The notes: a model not told the origin generated them from the letters alone. 64,000 bases of DNA from Salinicoccus sp. YB14-2 (GCF_001265075.1 NZ_LFKO01000001.1:850232-914231); one strand, 5' to 3'; numbered from the stretch's first letter, positions 44,465 through 54,203 are shown. A program made the numbers and translations.

Positions 44465-45286
44465 CTAATTGCCTATCGGGCTTCTGCAGACCCATGTTTC
44501 CTTATATTCATTGGTCAAAACCCTCTTTATATTTAATATGGCGTTACCGCTAAAGATTTCCTCCCTGATAACATCCAAAGCCTTGGATTCTTCCTCCGTC
44601 AGAGATTCATTTGACAACAGTTTTCCGAACCAGTCCTTCACTGCTTCAGGATGGAGATTGCCTGAGATGGAAGACAGGCGGTTATATCCCGAAGATATTT
44701 TATCTTCCAGGCCGACTTCACCGCCGGCGTAATAAAGAAAACCATCATCAATCGCTTCTTTCAATATCTTCATTTTATCGCTGTCTCCCGGATCTTTTAT
44801 TCCTAAGACCAGGTCGTTACGGCTCAACGTGATGATGCTTTCGGCTGAGAGGTCAAAGCCCGTACGCCCGGGGTTATTATATAAAATGACCGGTTTGCCG
44901 GCCGAATCTATGATTTTCTCAGAGTAGGCCACGGCTTCTTCCTGAGACGGGAGGATATAAGGTGGAAAGCCCAGTATGATCGCTGAAATGTTCGACTCCT
45001 TCACCCGGGACGCCAACTTTTCCGCATCTTTTTGCCTGATTGCCGAGATACCCATGATGATTTCCATTTCCTCAGTCAACCCCGGCTCCCCCTCAATTGA
45101 TTCAAGCAGCCTCAGCTTCTCATCCAGACTTAAACCATGCTGTTCCCCGGTGGTGCCGGAGACCAGAACAGAGCGGACACCGCGGGAATACAAAGCTTTA
45201 ATATGCTTGATCGTCTTCCCGGTATTTAAGGACTCATCTTCATCAAAAGCTGTAGGTACTGCCACATGCATCTTTTCTTTAAGCAT
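44465..45286 (-). CDS. DapA/DHDPS-family class I aldolase-lyase
   Basis: 273 aa. VSGTTGEQHGLS (about 43) binds the oxo-acid carboxylate, the catalytic Tyr is in VILYNNPGRTG (about 134) and the Schiff-base Lys in LGIKDPGDSD (about 160). The family includes dihydrodipicolinate synthase, 2-keto-3-deoxy acid aldolases and N-acetylneuraminate lyase. No lysine-synthesis genes are near, so it is more likely catabolic. The start at 45286 has AAAGGATG upstream. It follows the guanidinobutyrate genes on the same strand, but a terminator separates them. Confidence 0.85.
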   Translation of the reverse strand: MLKEKMHVAVPTAFDEDESLNTGKTIKHIKALYSRGVRSVLVSGTTGEQHGLSLDEKLRLLESIEGEPGLTEEMEIIMGISAIRQKDAEKLASRVKESNISAIILGFPPYILPSQEEAVAYSEKIIDSAGKPVILYNNPGRTGFDLSAESIITLSRNDLVLGIKDPGDSDKMKILKEAIDDGFLYYAGGEVGLEDKISSGYNRLSSISGNLHPEAVKDWFGKLLSNESLTEEESKALDVIREEIFSGNAILNIKRVLTNEYKETWVCRSPIGN

Positions 45287-45706
45287 ATAACTGCATCCTT
45301 TCATTTACAATATAGAGAATAAAAACAGAGACTTACTCCTCCTAATTCTTCTGTTGCCTCCCGGGCCGTTTCACGCAGATTGTGAAGCTCATTAATTGCA
45401 AGCACCCCTTAGGCACCTGTTAGCGTTCTTCTGAAAATCCTTTACTTCACTGTTTATTGGAGTATAACAAAGTTCCAAAATATTTCATTTTGGAGATGCG
45501 TTGAAATTCCTAATTTTTTCTCCTTTTGTGTCATTTTCGATATCGACCGACCAGAAAACACTAATTTTTATACATATCTTTGAGCACACCTAGCCCTTGA
45601 ACTGTAATCAAAAAGACAAAACCTAAGTTTTGTCTTTTCTTAATTAATTGATATTTTCAATACATTATTTCCACTTTCTAACCCTAAAGATAATAAGAAA
45701 ATTTTC
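45287..45706. other. intergenic gap with possible gene remnant
   Basis: On the minus strand, from about 45410 leftward, a frame reads VLAINELHNLRETAREATEE and then stops near the DapA start; it begins right after a stop and has no start codon in a good context, so it may be a decayed gene. The symporter's terminator is at 45610-45637. Nothing else is recognised. Confidence 0.35.
45610..45637 (-). terminator. terminator of the guanidinobutyrate operon
   Basis: AAAAGACAAAAC / GTTTTGTCTTTT, nearly the same sequence as 44425-44453, about 70 bp after the symporter stop. Confidence 0.9.
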
Positions 45707-47119
45707 TTAGAGGCCTTCGGTTTTTGGTTTCAGATTCTCTCTCTTCTTCCTATTCCCCTTATCAAAATAAGAGACGGTAATGATTACAATTATATTAACC
45801 ACTATACCGTAGATAATTGGGTTGTTAGCGCCCAATCCTTCTACCCATAACCCTATCAGGACTGTAATTGCAGAAAGCAATATAGCCGCGAATGCCGCAT
45901 TTGGTGTAACTTTTTTAGAAAATAGACCAAATAATATTGGTACAAAAATTGAGCCGGCAAGAATAGCATAGGCAACATCGATTGCCACGAGCAACTCTTC
46001 AATCCATAATGCAATTATAATTGCAATTATAGCTAACGTAAAAGTGGTTATTCTTGAAATTAATAGAAACCTTGTATCATTTATCTTAGTAAAAAAGTGA
46101 TCTTTCAAAATATCTTTGGATATTAATGTTGAAGATGCGAGTAAAGTCCCAGAAGCGGTCGACATGATAGCTGCTGCTACTGCTGCGAAGACTATACCTA
46201 AAAAGCCGGTTGAAATTGTTTCAAACGCCATTGTTGTAAATACATCCTGAGTATTTTCAATCCCCGGGAGCACGACAAGTGCCGCCATGCCTATTAATAC
46301 CATAGCCAGCGAATATAATAAACTGTAAATACCAACCAATACCCCGGCGGTTTTCGCAACTTTGGAGTTTTTTCCAGTAAAATACCTTTGCCAAATATCC
46401 TGACCGACCATCATTCCCAATGTATAGGTTAATAAATATGTTAATATTTGTCTGAATCCAATCTCTGTAACATTGAAGTAGCTGCTCGGCAAGTTAGCTG
46501 ACAAGCCATCAAAACCACCTGCAGCACTCAGGCTCTGAGGCAGCATAATTATAAAAATACCCAAAGTCATGATGCCAAACTGAATGACATCCGTTATGGA
46601 AAGAGTCCACATTCCACCAAGGATTGTATAAAAGAAAACAATACAGCCACCAATTAAAATAGCCTGGGTCAGCCCCCAATCAAAGACGCCCGAGAGTAGA
46701 GCGCCGATGGCGATGATCTGTGTAACACTTATAAGTAATGTATATACAGCAGCTACTACTGCACCTATAAGCTTGGATTTTGTACCAAATAACCTTCCCA
46801 ACAATTCACTGATTGTCAGGAGTTTATATCCCATCACCCTGTCCAGAAATAGTAAGCCGAACAAGGTAATACCAAGACCCATTGAGAACACAAACCAGAT
46901 ACCCGACAAACCCATTTCGTAACCTAACTGTGAGGAGCCGATTGTTGAGGACCCGCCCAGGAACACGGCAGTCAGACACCCGAATAACATCCATACACCG
47001 AGGTTCCGATCTGCTACCATATACTGTTCACTAGTTTTTGCCCTTATCATTCCCAGTACACCGACACTGACTAGTAGCAGAAAATATAATATAAACACCA
47101 GATAATCTAAAACTTCCAT
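45707..47119 (-). CDS. sodium:solute symporter (SSS family)
   Basis: 470 aa, about 13 hydrophobic segments. The N-terminus with SEQYMVADRNLGVWMLFGCL then FLGGSSTIGSSQLGYEMGLS is typical of the SSS family (proline, pantothenate, urea-type carriers). As last gene of the gabT-gabD-ureohydrolase operon it probably imports the guanidino compound or GABA with sodium. A short 37-bp gap separates it from the ureohydrolase. The C-terminus is basic. It is more A+T-rich than gabTD. Confidence 0.92.
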   Translation of the reverse strand: MEVLDYLVFILYFLLLVSVGVLGMIRAKTSEQYMVADRNLGVWMLFGCLTAVFLGGSSTIGSSQLGYEMGLSGIWFVFSMGLGITLFGLLFLDRVMGYKLLTISELLGRLFGTKSKLIGAVVAAVYTLLISVTQIIAIGALLSGVFDWGLTQAILIGGCIVFFYTILGGMWTLSITDVIQFGIMTLGIFIIMLPQSLSAAGGFDGLSANLPSSYFNVTEIGFRQILTYLLTYTLGMMVGQDIWQRYFTGKNSKVAKTAGVLVGIYSLLYSLAMVLIGMAALVVLPGIENTQDVFTTMAFETISTGFLGIVFAAVAAAIMSTASGTLLASSTLISKDILKDHFFTKINDTRFLLISRITTFTLAIIAIIIALWIEELLVAIDVAYAILAGSIFVPILFGLFSKKVTPNAAFAAILLSAITVLIGLWVEGLGANNPIIYGIVVNIIVIITVSYFDKGNRKKRENLKPKTEGL

Positions 47120-47156
47120 ACCTCTTTATCCCCCTCTTTATGTGGACTAGATACTT

Positions 47157-48104
47157 TTAAGATGATGAATCACGTTTTTGAATTGCTATTAAGCTGATCA
47201 TTTCAAAGATTACTGATGAAGCTGCTACGGCAGTGATTTCACCACTATCATAAGTCGGCAGCACTTCCACCAAATCAAAGCCTTTAATATCCAGTCCTCT
47301 TAAATTCCTTACAAATTCCAGTCCTTCGAACGAAGTTGGTCCACCGACTTCCGGCGTCCCTGTTCCAGGAGCATAAGCTGGGTCAAGAAAATCAATATCA
47401 TAAGATACAAATGCTTTTGCAGTTCCAACCCGTTCCCTGATTCTTTCTGAGACTTTATCGAAGCCCATTTTTCTGGCTTCCCTCATTGTGATGACTTCAA
47501 AGCCTAAGTCTCTGGCGTCTTCGATACAGCCAGGTCCGTATAAAGGCCCCCTCATCCCTACTTGGATTGAGTGCTCCGTGTCGATTAACCCCTCTTCTAC
47601 TGCTCTTCTGAATGGTGTTCCGTGCATATACTTTTCACCAAAATAATTATCCCAAGTATCACCATGAGAATCGAAGTGGATGAGTGCCACAGGGCCATAC
47701 TTCTTATGGAAGGCTCTTAGGTGACCAAGTGATATAGAGTGGTCTCCCCCCATCATCACAGGAGTGATATCGTTATCTAAAACCGGGGTAAGGGAATCTA
47801 CTATATTGTCATAAGTGGCATGAATGTTTCCTGGAATCACATCAATATCGCCGTAATCAACGCCGGAACAGTAATCAAATATATTAATATCCTGATCCGG
47901 ATTATATGGTCTGAGCAAGACTGAAAAATCTCTGATATGTTGAGGACCGTATCTTTGTCCCGTCCTATTGGATGCTGCAGTGTCAAATGGCACACCTATA
48001 ACAGCAAAATCCACGTCTTCTGTAGTTCTAACGTTCTCTAACCTCATAAATGTTCGTGGTCCCACAAAACGAGGTGATTTGGATGAATCTTTTGGTCTGT
48101 ACAT
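47157..48104 (-). CDS. ureohydrolase, probable guanidinobutyrase
   Basis: 315 aa. The binuclear-manganese motifs of the arginase/agmatinase family are GGDHSISLGH (about 116), HFDSHGDTWD (about 146) and SYDIDFLDPAYAPGTGTPE (about 236). It hydrolyses a guanidino group to urea. The following genes convert GABA to succinate, so the expected substrate is 4-guanidinobutyrate, giving urea and GABA. Agmatinase activity is an alternative; it would yield putrescine, for which no enzyme is present. AGGAGT precedes the ATG. 46 bp downstream of gabD in the same operon. Confidence 0.88.
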   Translation of the reverse strand: MYRPKDSSKSPRFVGPRTFMRLENVRTTEDVDFAVIGVPFDTAASNRTGQRYGPQHIRDFSVLLRPYNPDQDINIFDYCSGVDYGDIDVIPGNIHATYDNIVDSLTPVLDNDITPVMMGGDHSISLGHLRAFHKKYGPVALIHFDSHGDTWDNYFGEKYMHGTPFRRAVEEGLIDTEHSIQVGMRGPLYGPGCIEDARDLGFEVITMREARKMGFDKVSERIRERVGTAKAFVSYDIDFLDPAYAPGTGTPEVGGPTSFEGLEFVRNLRGLDIKGFDLVEVLPTYDSGEITAVAASSVIFEMISLIAIQKRDSSS

Positions 48105-48150
48105 ATATAGATTTACTCCTTCTTAGTATTAAATATTTTTAACTCCACTA

Positions 48151-49545
48151 TTATATCAAATTCCCAATCGACAAATATTTCGTATCCAGGTAAGCTTCGA
48201 TGCCTTCCGGGCCGCCTTCTTTGCCGAGTCCGCTTTCCTTCAGGCCGCCGAACGGTGCGTGGGCAGCTGACGGTGCGCCGTCGTTCCAGCCGATGACACC
48301 GAAGTCCAGCTCTTCCGACAAATACAGCCCCACTTTATAATCATTCGTAAAGTAGTATGCTGCAAGTCCGAACGGCAGACTGTTGGCAAGTTCAATTGCT
48401 TCATCAATCTCTGTAAATGACTGGATTGGGATCAGCGGGCCGAATGTCTCCTCGCTCATGATCTCCATGTCCTGGGTTGCATTCTTGATGACCGTCGGCT
48501 TAAAGAAGTAGGTACCCTTCTCATCATCCGCAGCACCCTCGCCGCCGCAGAGTATCTCAGCCCCGAGGCTTTCTGCATTCTCAGCCTGCCCGCTCACCTT
48601 TTCATACGCCTGCTTATTGATCAGCGGACCGACCTGGGTACCTTCCTCCAGACCGTTGCCGACTTTCAGTCCCGAAACTTTCTCACTCAGCTTCTGCGAG
48701 AATTCATCGACGATTGACTCATGGACGAACAGCCTGTTCGCACATATACATGTCTGCCCCGCATTCCTGAACTTCGATGCGATGGTCTGATCGACCGCGA
48801 TATCAATGTCCGCATCACCGCAGACGATGATCGGCGCATGACCGCCAAGCTCCATTGAGACATGCTTCACCGTATCTGCACTGTTTTTGATCAGTGATTT
48901 ACCGACCGGCGTCGACCCTGTGAATGTGATTTTCCTGACGAGCGGACTGTCCGTGAATAAAGAACCGATCTCACTGCCGGAACCGTTGACTGCTTTAAAG
49001 ACGTTCTCGGGCACACCCGCTTCGTACGCGAGCTCCACCAGCTTCATCGTCGTGAGCGGCGTTTCCGCCGCCGGTTTTATTATAAAGGAACATCCCGCCG
49101 CAAGTGCAGGTGCCACTTTCCTCGTCAGCATCGCCGCCGGGAAGTTCCACGGGGTGATGCCCGCCACCAGTCCAACCGGCTGCTTTTTGATGATGATGTT
49201 TTTATTCGGTGAATTGGCAGGGACGGTCCTGCCGTACACGCGTTTCGCTTCTTCTGCGTACCATTCGATGTAGGCGTTCGCGTAGGCGACTTCACCCAGA
49301 GCTTCGTGCAGGGGCTTGCCGCTCTCCTTCGTGATGATTTCGGCCAGTTCATCCTTGTGTTCATTAATCAGGCGGAACCACTCTTTGATGATGCCTGAAC
49401 GGTGGTGGGCGTCGGTTTCGCGCCATTCCCTGAAGCCTTCGTGACATGCCTCGATCGCCGCCTGGACTTCCTCCTTCGTATTGACGGGCAGGGTGTCCAC
49501 GACTTCACCCGTCGCCGGGTTCTTTATTTCGAAAGTCTGCGTCAC
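48151..49545 (-). CDS. gabD: succinate-semialdehyde dehydrogenase
   Basis: 464 aa, ALDH superfamily. [20 protein letters not shown] (about 135-155), catalytic Glu in MELGGHAP (about 231) and Cys in GQTCICANR (about 265). The length and the GQTCICANR form match GabD rather than other aldehyde dehydrogenases. It oxidises succinate semialdehyde with NAD(P). The GTG start at 49545 overlaps the gabT stop (GTGA), so translation is coupled. Confidence 0.93.
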   Translation of the reverse strand: MTQTFEIKNPATGEVVDTLPVNTKEEVQAAIEACHEGFREWRETDAHHRSGIIKEWFRLINEHKDELAEIITKESGKPLHEALGEVAYANAYIEWYAEEAKRVYGRTVPANSPNKNIIIKKQPVGLVAGITPWNFPAAMLTRKVAPALAAGCSFIIKPAAETPLTTMKLVELAYEAGVPENVFKAVNGSGSEIGSLFTDSPLVRKITFTGSTPVGKSLIKNSADTVKHVSMELGGHAPIIVCGDADIDIAVDQTIASKFRNAGQTCICANRLFVHESIVDEFSQKLSEKVSGLKVGNGLEEGTQVGPLINKQAYEKVSGQAENAESLGAEILCGGEGAADDEKGTYFFKPTVIKNATQDMEIMSEETFGPLIPIQSFTEIDEAIELANSLPFGLAAYYFTNDYKVGLYLSEELDFGVIGWNDGAPSAAHAPFGGLKESGLGKEGGPEGIEAYLDTKYLSIGNLI

Positions 49546-50849
49546 TGCGCTTCACCCGCCTCTTCAAGTGCTGCATCCAGTATATCGAGCCCTTTATTGA
49601 GCTCATCATCCGTGATGACGAGCGGCATGAGGAATCGGATGACGTTGCCGTAAATGCCGGCAGACAGCAATATCAACCCGTTATCGTTCGCATATCTCGC
49701 GATTTGACCGGCCAATGCTTTGTCCGGGGTTTTCTCTTCATCATCGCTCACGATTTCCACCGCTACCATCGCACCGAGGCGTCTGAATTCGCCGATGAAC
49801 GCATATTTATCTTTATAAATATTGAATACATCCTCAAGTTTCTGTCCGATCCGCTCCGCTTTGTTGCAGAGGTCCTCTTCCTCGATCACATCGATGACGG
49901 CAAGTGCCGCTGCACAGGCGACCGGGTTGCCGGCAAATGTACCGCCGAGTTCGCCGGGTTCTGCCGCATCGAGTATTTCAGATCTGCCCACGACACCGCT
50001 GAGCGGCAGTCCTGCTGCCAATGATTTCGACACGAGCATCAGGTCAGGCTCGATGTCGAAGTGTTCAGATGCGAACCATTTACCTGTACGGCCGAAGCCT
50101 GTCTGGATCTCATCCGCCACGAAAATGATGCCGTGTGTTCTGCAGAATTCAACGACTTCCTGAACGAAGCGTTTCGGGGGAATGATGAATCCGCCCTCAC
50201 CCTGTACCGGCTCCATGACAACGCAGGCCACATTTTCAGGGGCCACGGTCTCTATGAAGAAGTCCTTGAACTCCTTGATGGACTGATTGATGTATTCTTC
50301 ATCAGTCAGCGCAGGGTGCTTGCGGTACAGGTATGGGAACGGTGCCGGATAAATATCCGAAGCAAACGGTCCGAAGCCGTTCTTATAAGGTTTCACCTTG
50401 CTGGTCATGCTCATCGTCAGGTTGGTCCGCCCGTGATACCCGCGCTTGAAGGAGACGACCGCATTCCTACCCGTATATTTACGGGACATCTTGACCGCAT
50501 TTTCCACCGCTTCCGCACCGGAATTGAGGAAGATCGCTTTTTTATCAAAGCTGCCCGGGGTGAGATGGCATAGCTTTTCGGCAAGCTCGATATAACCGTC
50601 ATACATGATGCAGTTGAAGCCCGGGTGCAGGTACCTGTCGACCTGATTCTTGACCGCCTGCGTCACTTTCGGGTGTGTATGGCCGACATTCTGGACGCCG
50701 ATCGCACCGGCGAAATCGATGAGCTCTTTCCCTTCCGGATCGGTGACCGTCGCGCCGTATGCGTGGTCCGCAATGCTCAAGTTACCGTTGCTCACGCTTC
50801 TTGACACATATTTCTCTCTTTTTTTCTGTAATTCCTCAGTTCTTGTCAT
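49542..50849 (-). CDS. gabT: 4-aminobutyrate aminotransferase
   Basis: 435 aa, class III PLP aminotransferase. [20 protein letters not shown] (about 110), [11 protein letters not shown] (about 212), [14 protein letters not shown] (about 243) and the PLP Lys in [11 protein letters not shown] (about 274). It transfers the amino group of GABA to 2-oxoglutarate, giving succinate semialdehyde. GAAAGGGG precedes the ATG. First gene of the leftward operon, divergent from the GabR-like regulator. It is richer in G+C than the symporter and ureohydrolase genes downstream. Confidence 0.94.
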   Translation of the reverse strand: MTRTEELQKKREKYVSRSVSNGNLSIADHAYGATVTDPEGKELIDFAGAIGVQNVGHTHPKVTQAVKNQVDRYLHPGFNCIMYDGYIELAEKLCHLTPGSFDKKAIFLNSGAEAVENAVKMSRKYTGRNAVVSFKRGYHGRTNLTMSMTSKVKPYKNGFGPFASDIYPAPFPYLYRKHPALTDEEYINQSIKEFKDFFIETVAPENVACVVMEPVQGEGGFIIPPKRFVQEVVEFCRTHGIIFVADEIQTGFGRTGKWFASEHFDIEPDLMLVSKSLAAGLPLSGVVGRSEILDAAEPGELGGTFAGNPVACAAALAVIDVIEEEDLCNKAERIGQKLEDVFNIYKDKYAFIGEFRRLGAMVAVEIVSDDEEKTPDKALAGQIARYANDNGLILLSAGIYGNVIRFLMPLVITDDELNKGLDILDAALEEAGEAQ

Positions 50850-50896
50850 GATATGGAAACCCCTTTCATTATATGAGTATAGCCATTATTTCAAAA

Positions 50897-50920
50897 ATTG
50901 GTATAATTGAAAGTACCAAT
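50897..50920. promoter_or_regulatory. palindromic operator for the GabR-like regulator (candidate)
   Basis: ATTGGTA (50897-50903) and TACCAAT (50914-50920) form a perfect inverted repeat with a 10-bp centre between gabT and the MocR gene. The half-site contains ATACCA on the minus strand, the same hexamer known to be bound by Bacillus GabR. Confidence 0.75.
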
Positions 50921-50960
50921 CTCATAAAAATATAGGCACCAGATTGAAAGGAGCCCCCGT

Positions 50961-52370
50961 ATGTTGGAAATCAACTTGTCTTCAAGCCATTCGAAATTCA
51001 AATACCGTCAAATATATGAAAGCCTTAAAGATATGATCATATCCGGTAATATCCCGAAAGGATACAAGCTTCCTTCGAAGCGGGAACTCGCAAAAGATTT
51101 GAATGTGAGTGTGAATTCGGTCGCCACGGCATACGATCAGCTGATTGCGGAAGGGTATGTCTACGCCGTTGAAAAGAAAGGTTATTATACAGAGGCGATC
51201 AATGAGTATAATACCGAGACACACTTACCGGAAGAACTGCCCGGGGAATTAAAGGAGAGCAAAGTCCTGGAACGGTATAAGTATTCCCTCTCCCATATGA
51301 CCGTGAACAGCAGCTTCTTCCCCTATAAGAAATGGATGAGCTTTCAAAGGGACGTGATTCAAAATCATCAGTTCGACATTTCCCAGCTGAACCATCCCCA
51401 GGGGCCGCTCGAAGTCCGTGAAGCCATCAAAAATCTGATTTCGGTGACCCGGGGCATCAACTGCTTCGCTGAACAGATCGTCATCGGCACCGGCACCCAG
51501 CCGCTGATCAGCCAGCTCATCGATCTCTTCGAATCGAACGTCAAAGTCGGCATTGAAAACCCGGGTTACTCCAGGGTCCGGGACATGTTGAACGACAAAG
51601 GCATCAATGTAGTCGATATCCCGCTCGATGTCGAAGGGGTGGATATACGGGAGATGGAAGAGGCAGATACGACCATCCAGTTCCTCACACCCTCCCATCA
51701 ATTCCCGCTCGGCATCATCATGCCGATTTCCAAAAGGATTGACCTTTTGAACTGGGTGTCGGAAAAAGATGAGCGTTACATCATAGAAGATGACTACGAC
51801 AGTGAATTCAAATACTGCACGGACAGCATCCCTTCACTGCAGAGCCTGGACAAGAACCAGAAGGTGATTTACATGGGGACATTCTCCAAAACCCTTCTGC
51901 CGAGCTTCCGCATCAGTTATATGATCCTCCCCATCAAGCTGCTAGAAAAGTATAAGCAGCGGTACAAGTACTGGCTTCAGGGAAATGACAGCCTCCAGTT
52001 GTACACTTTAAAATACTTCATTGAATCCGGTGAGTACAGCCGTTACGTCAAAAGGATGAACAGCCATTATGAGCACAACAGGATGATACTGGTCGAGGCA
52101 TTGAGGGCGCATTTCAAGGAAAAGATCGACATCGTGGATGTGCCGGCAGGGCTTCATTTCATCGCGAAATTCAAGACGGACCGGTCATATGACGACATCA
52201 AGGCCCGTGCCGAAGCAGCCTCTCTTGAACTGTACGACATCAGGCGCTTTTCGACGGATTACGTGGCGGACGATGATGCATGGAAGGAATATGTGCTCGG
52301 CTTTGCTAACCTTGACATAGAGGAAGTGGAGAGCATCACTAAAACCCTTTACAAGACGATCTTTGAATGA
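50961..52370 (+). CDS. gabR: MocR/GabR-family regulator (GntR DNA-binding + aminotransferase domain)
   Basis: 469 aa. A GntR winged helix (residues 10-75: YRQIYESLKDMIISGNIPKG then RELAKDLNVSVNSVATAYDQ) is fused to a fold type I aminotransferase-like domain with the PLP Lys in TFSKTLLPSFRISY (about 309). GabR of Bacillus (479 aa) uses PLP and GABA to activate gabTD and represses itself. Its divergent position and the ATTGGTA/TACCAAT palindrome fit this exactly. AAAGGAG precedes the ATG. Confidence 0.92.
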   Translation: MLEINLSSSHSKFKYRQIYESLKDMIISGNIPKGYKLPSKRELAKDLNVSVNSVATAYDQLIAEGYVYAVEKKGYYTEAINEYNTETHLPEELPGELKESKVLERYKYSLSHMTVNSSFFPYKKWMSFQRDVIQNHQFDISQLNHPQGPLEVREAIKNLISVTRGINCFAEQIVIGTGTQPLISQLIDLFESNVKVGIENPGYSRVRDMLNDKGINVVDIPLDVEGVDIREMEEADTTIQFLTPSHQFPLGIIMPISKRIDLLNWVSEKDERYIIEDDYDSEFKYCTDSIPSLQSLDKNQKVIYMGTFSKTLLPSFRISYMILPIKLLEKYKQRYKYWLQGNDSLQLYTLKYFIESGEYSRYVKRMNSHYEHNRMILVEALRAHFKEKIDIVDVPAGLHFIAKFKTDRSYDDIKARAEAASLELYDIRRFSTDYVADDDAWKEYVLGFANLDIEEVESITKTLYKTIFE

Positions 52371-52507
52371 AGAGCTCGCCAGTCCCCAAGTCGATGACCG
52401 CTTCAAACACAATATTTAAAAACGATTTCGACAAGTTGTATCGTTGGACTATAGACCAATAAAACAGACGGGGCAACATCTTAGGTAAATCATTTGAAGA
52501 CAAAGTA

Positions 52508-53251
52508 GTGTTGATTACAGGCGATGTCGGCGGCATCGGTCAGGCAGGCGCCAAGGAATTTTTTGACAATGGAGCTTCAGTCGTATTGGTCGACTTGAAT
52601 GAAGACGCGTTGAAACAGGTTGCAGAAAATCTGGGCTCATATAAATTCCATACCATCAAAGGGGACGTCACTGATGAAGAAAGCGTAAAAAATTATGTAG
52701 CGGAAACCGTGGAGAAATTCGATAACATCGATGTATTCTTCAACAATGCGGGCATCAACGGACCGTTCAAGAACATTAAAGACCTGGATAAGAAAGAGTT
52801 CGATATGATCATGAATATCAAGACCACCGGCGTATTTTTAGGAATGAAATACATCATCAGACAGAGGGTGCAGCAGGGCTACGGTTCCATCGTCAATACA
52901 GCCTCCAATGCCGCATATATCGGCTCAGCGGAAATGGCAGGTTATATTGCATCGAAGCATGCGGTCGCAGGCTTGACCAAAACAGCCGCCGCGGAAGTGA
53001 CGGGTGACGATATCAGGGTGAATGCAGTCGCACCTGCCGCGATCGATACGGATATGCTGTCGGATATCCAAAACAACCTGTCGCCCGACGAGCCGGAAAA
53101 ATCGGGTGAACCCATCAAGCAGGGCCTTCCCTTCGGGCGTTTCGGCACACCGGAGGAAGTGGCAAAAGTCGTCGCTTTCTTGGCTTCCGATGATGCCAAA
53201 TTCGTTACAGGCTCACTCTATAATGTAGATGGCGGCGTGCAGGCGGATTAA
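52508..53251 (+). CDS. short-chain dehydrogenase/reductase lacking a normal start
   Basis: 247 aa from a GTG. TGDVGGIG (TGxxxGIG cofactor motif), NNAG (about 84), Ser and YIASK (about 145-149) catalytic residues, and VDGGVQAD at the end place it in the classical SDR family. The open frame continues upstream through GKSFEDKVVLITG, which is the expected first beta strand, but no ATG, GTG or TTG occurs between 52463 (after a stop) and 52508. An ATC at 52478 behind GGGG sits where the start would be. Either a rare ATC start is used or the start was mutated and a protein missing about 10 residues is made. Substrate unknown. Confidence 0.8.
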   Translation: MLITGDVGGIGQAGAKEFFDNGASVVLVDLNEDALKQVAENLGSYKFHTIKGDVTDEESVKNYVAETVEKFDNIDVFFNNAGINGPFKNIKDLDKKEFDMIMNIKTTGVFLGMKYIIRQRVQQGYGSIVNTASNAAYIGSAEMAGYIASKHAVAGLTKTAAAEVTGDDIRVNAVAPAAIDTDMLSDIQNNLSPDEPEKSGEPIKQGLPFGRFGTPEEVAKVVAFLASDDAKFVTGSLYNVDGGVQAD

Positions 53252-53260
53252 TGAATATAA

Positions 53261-53307
53261 AACAAGCGATGAGGCAGTTTACCAACCCTCATCGCTTGTT
53301 TTGTTTT
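53261..53307. terminator. bidirectional terminator
   Basis: AACAAGCGATGAGG / CCTCATCGCTTGTT between convergent genes, T-rich exit TTGTTTT on the plus strand. Confidence 0.92.
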
Positions 53308-53944
53308 AAAGCTTATCCAGCAGCCAGCCTGCGATGTCTTTCTTGTTCTGTTCACCGATCTGATGCGCTGTATCATACGTTGTATAAGAGACATTCGCAC
53401 CTTGTTCTTTAAAGAACGCTTCATTTTTCTTTCCGATTTCCGGCGGGAAGATTTCATCTTCTTTCCCGTCTGACAGGAAGACATCCAGATGTTCTACGCT
53501 TTTCACGCCGTATCTTTCTTCCAGAAATTCAGGTACATAACCGTTCATGGAAACAATGCCGCTGATCGTATCCCCCATCTGGAGTGCCAGTGTATTCGAC
53601 AGAATCGCCCCCTGACTGAATCCGCCAAGATATACATTATTCTTATCTACCGGATACTCATCAATAATTCCACTCACAAACGCCGGCATCTTCTTCATGC
53701 AATCATCGAACGTATCCATGTCGGGCTTGCCGAATCCTTCAAGTAAGTAATAGGCATAGCCGTTTTTAAATTCCAGATCGCCGCGCACACTGATAACGAT
53801 AAACTCATCCGTCACCCCGTCAAAGTTGATCCACGCAAATTCTTCATGGTGACCGATGCCGTGGAATGCAATCAACATCGGGTATTTTTTATTTTCATCG
53901 TAATCCTGCGGTGTCTTCACTTCATAATAATATTCATTCTGCAC
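53306..53944 (-). CDS. alpha/beta hydrolase, phospholipase/carboxylesterase type
   Basis: 212 aa from a GTG at 53944 with AGGGGGC 6 nt upstream. The nucleophile Ser is in LGGFSQGAI (about 109), the Asp in SDGKEDEIFPPE (about 160) and the His in DTAHQIGEQ (about 195). LIAFHGIG near residue 25 forms the oxyanion region. It belongs to the small esterase/phospholipase_2 family; the substrate is unknown. It lies downstream of a small gene on the same strand and converges on the SDR gene. Confidence 0.88.
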   Translation of the reverse strand: MQNEYYYEVKTPQDYDENKKYPMLIAFHGIGHHEEFAWINFDGVTDEFIVISVRGDLEFKNGYAYYLLEGFGKPDMDTFDDCMKKMPAFVSGIIDEYPVDKNNVYLGGFSQGAILSNTLALQMGDTISGIVSMNGYVPEFLEERYGVKSVEHLDVFLSDGKEDEIFPPEIGKKNEAFFKEQGANVSYTTYDTAHQIGEQNKKDIAGWLLDKL

Positions 53945-53966
53945 ACAAATGCCCCCTAAGATCATG

Positions 53967-54164
53967 TTACTGCTCATTATATGGCATAGAGGCAGAGTAC
54001 GAAATCAATTCGCACTGATCATCCGGTGCATCTTCGAACATTTCATGGCTTGCTTCCGTCACTGCATACACTTCTGCGTCAAAACATTCCACGAAGTAAT
54101 CGATTGCTTCGAGTACGTTTTGGAAATTGAAACAATGAATGGCCTTGAATACGGAACCTCTCAT
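53967..54164 (-). CDS. small acidic protein, 65 aa
   Basis: Reads MRGSVFKAIHCFNFQNVLEA then ends CELISYSASMPYNEQ. It has a regular alpha/beta-like pattern, no membrane segment and an acidic character. No strong ribosome site precedes the ATG at 54164; an open frame continues 84 bp upstream through the sumT terminator. It lies between sumT and the hydrolase. The amino acid composition looks like a real protein, but I do not recognise the family. Confidence 0.45.
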   Translation of the reverse strand: MRGSVFKAIHCFNFQNVLEAIDYFVECFDAEVYAVTEASHEMFEDAPDDQCELISYSASMPYNEQ

Positions 54165-54178
54165 GTATTGAAGAATAT

Positions 54179-54203
54179 TGAAGGGTTCATTATCGAACCC
54201 TTC
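54179..54203 (-). terminator. terminator of the nir/siroheme operon
   Basis: GAAGGGTTC / GAACCCTTC with a short loop overlapping the sumT stop; the exit on the minus strand is AATATTCTTC. Confidence 0.75.
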
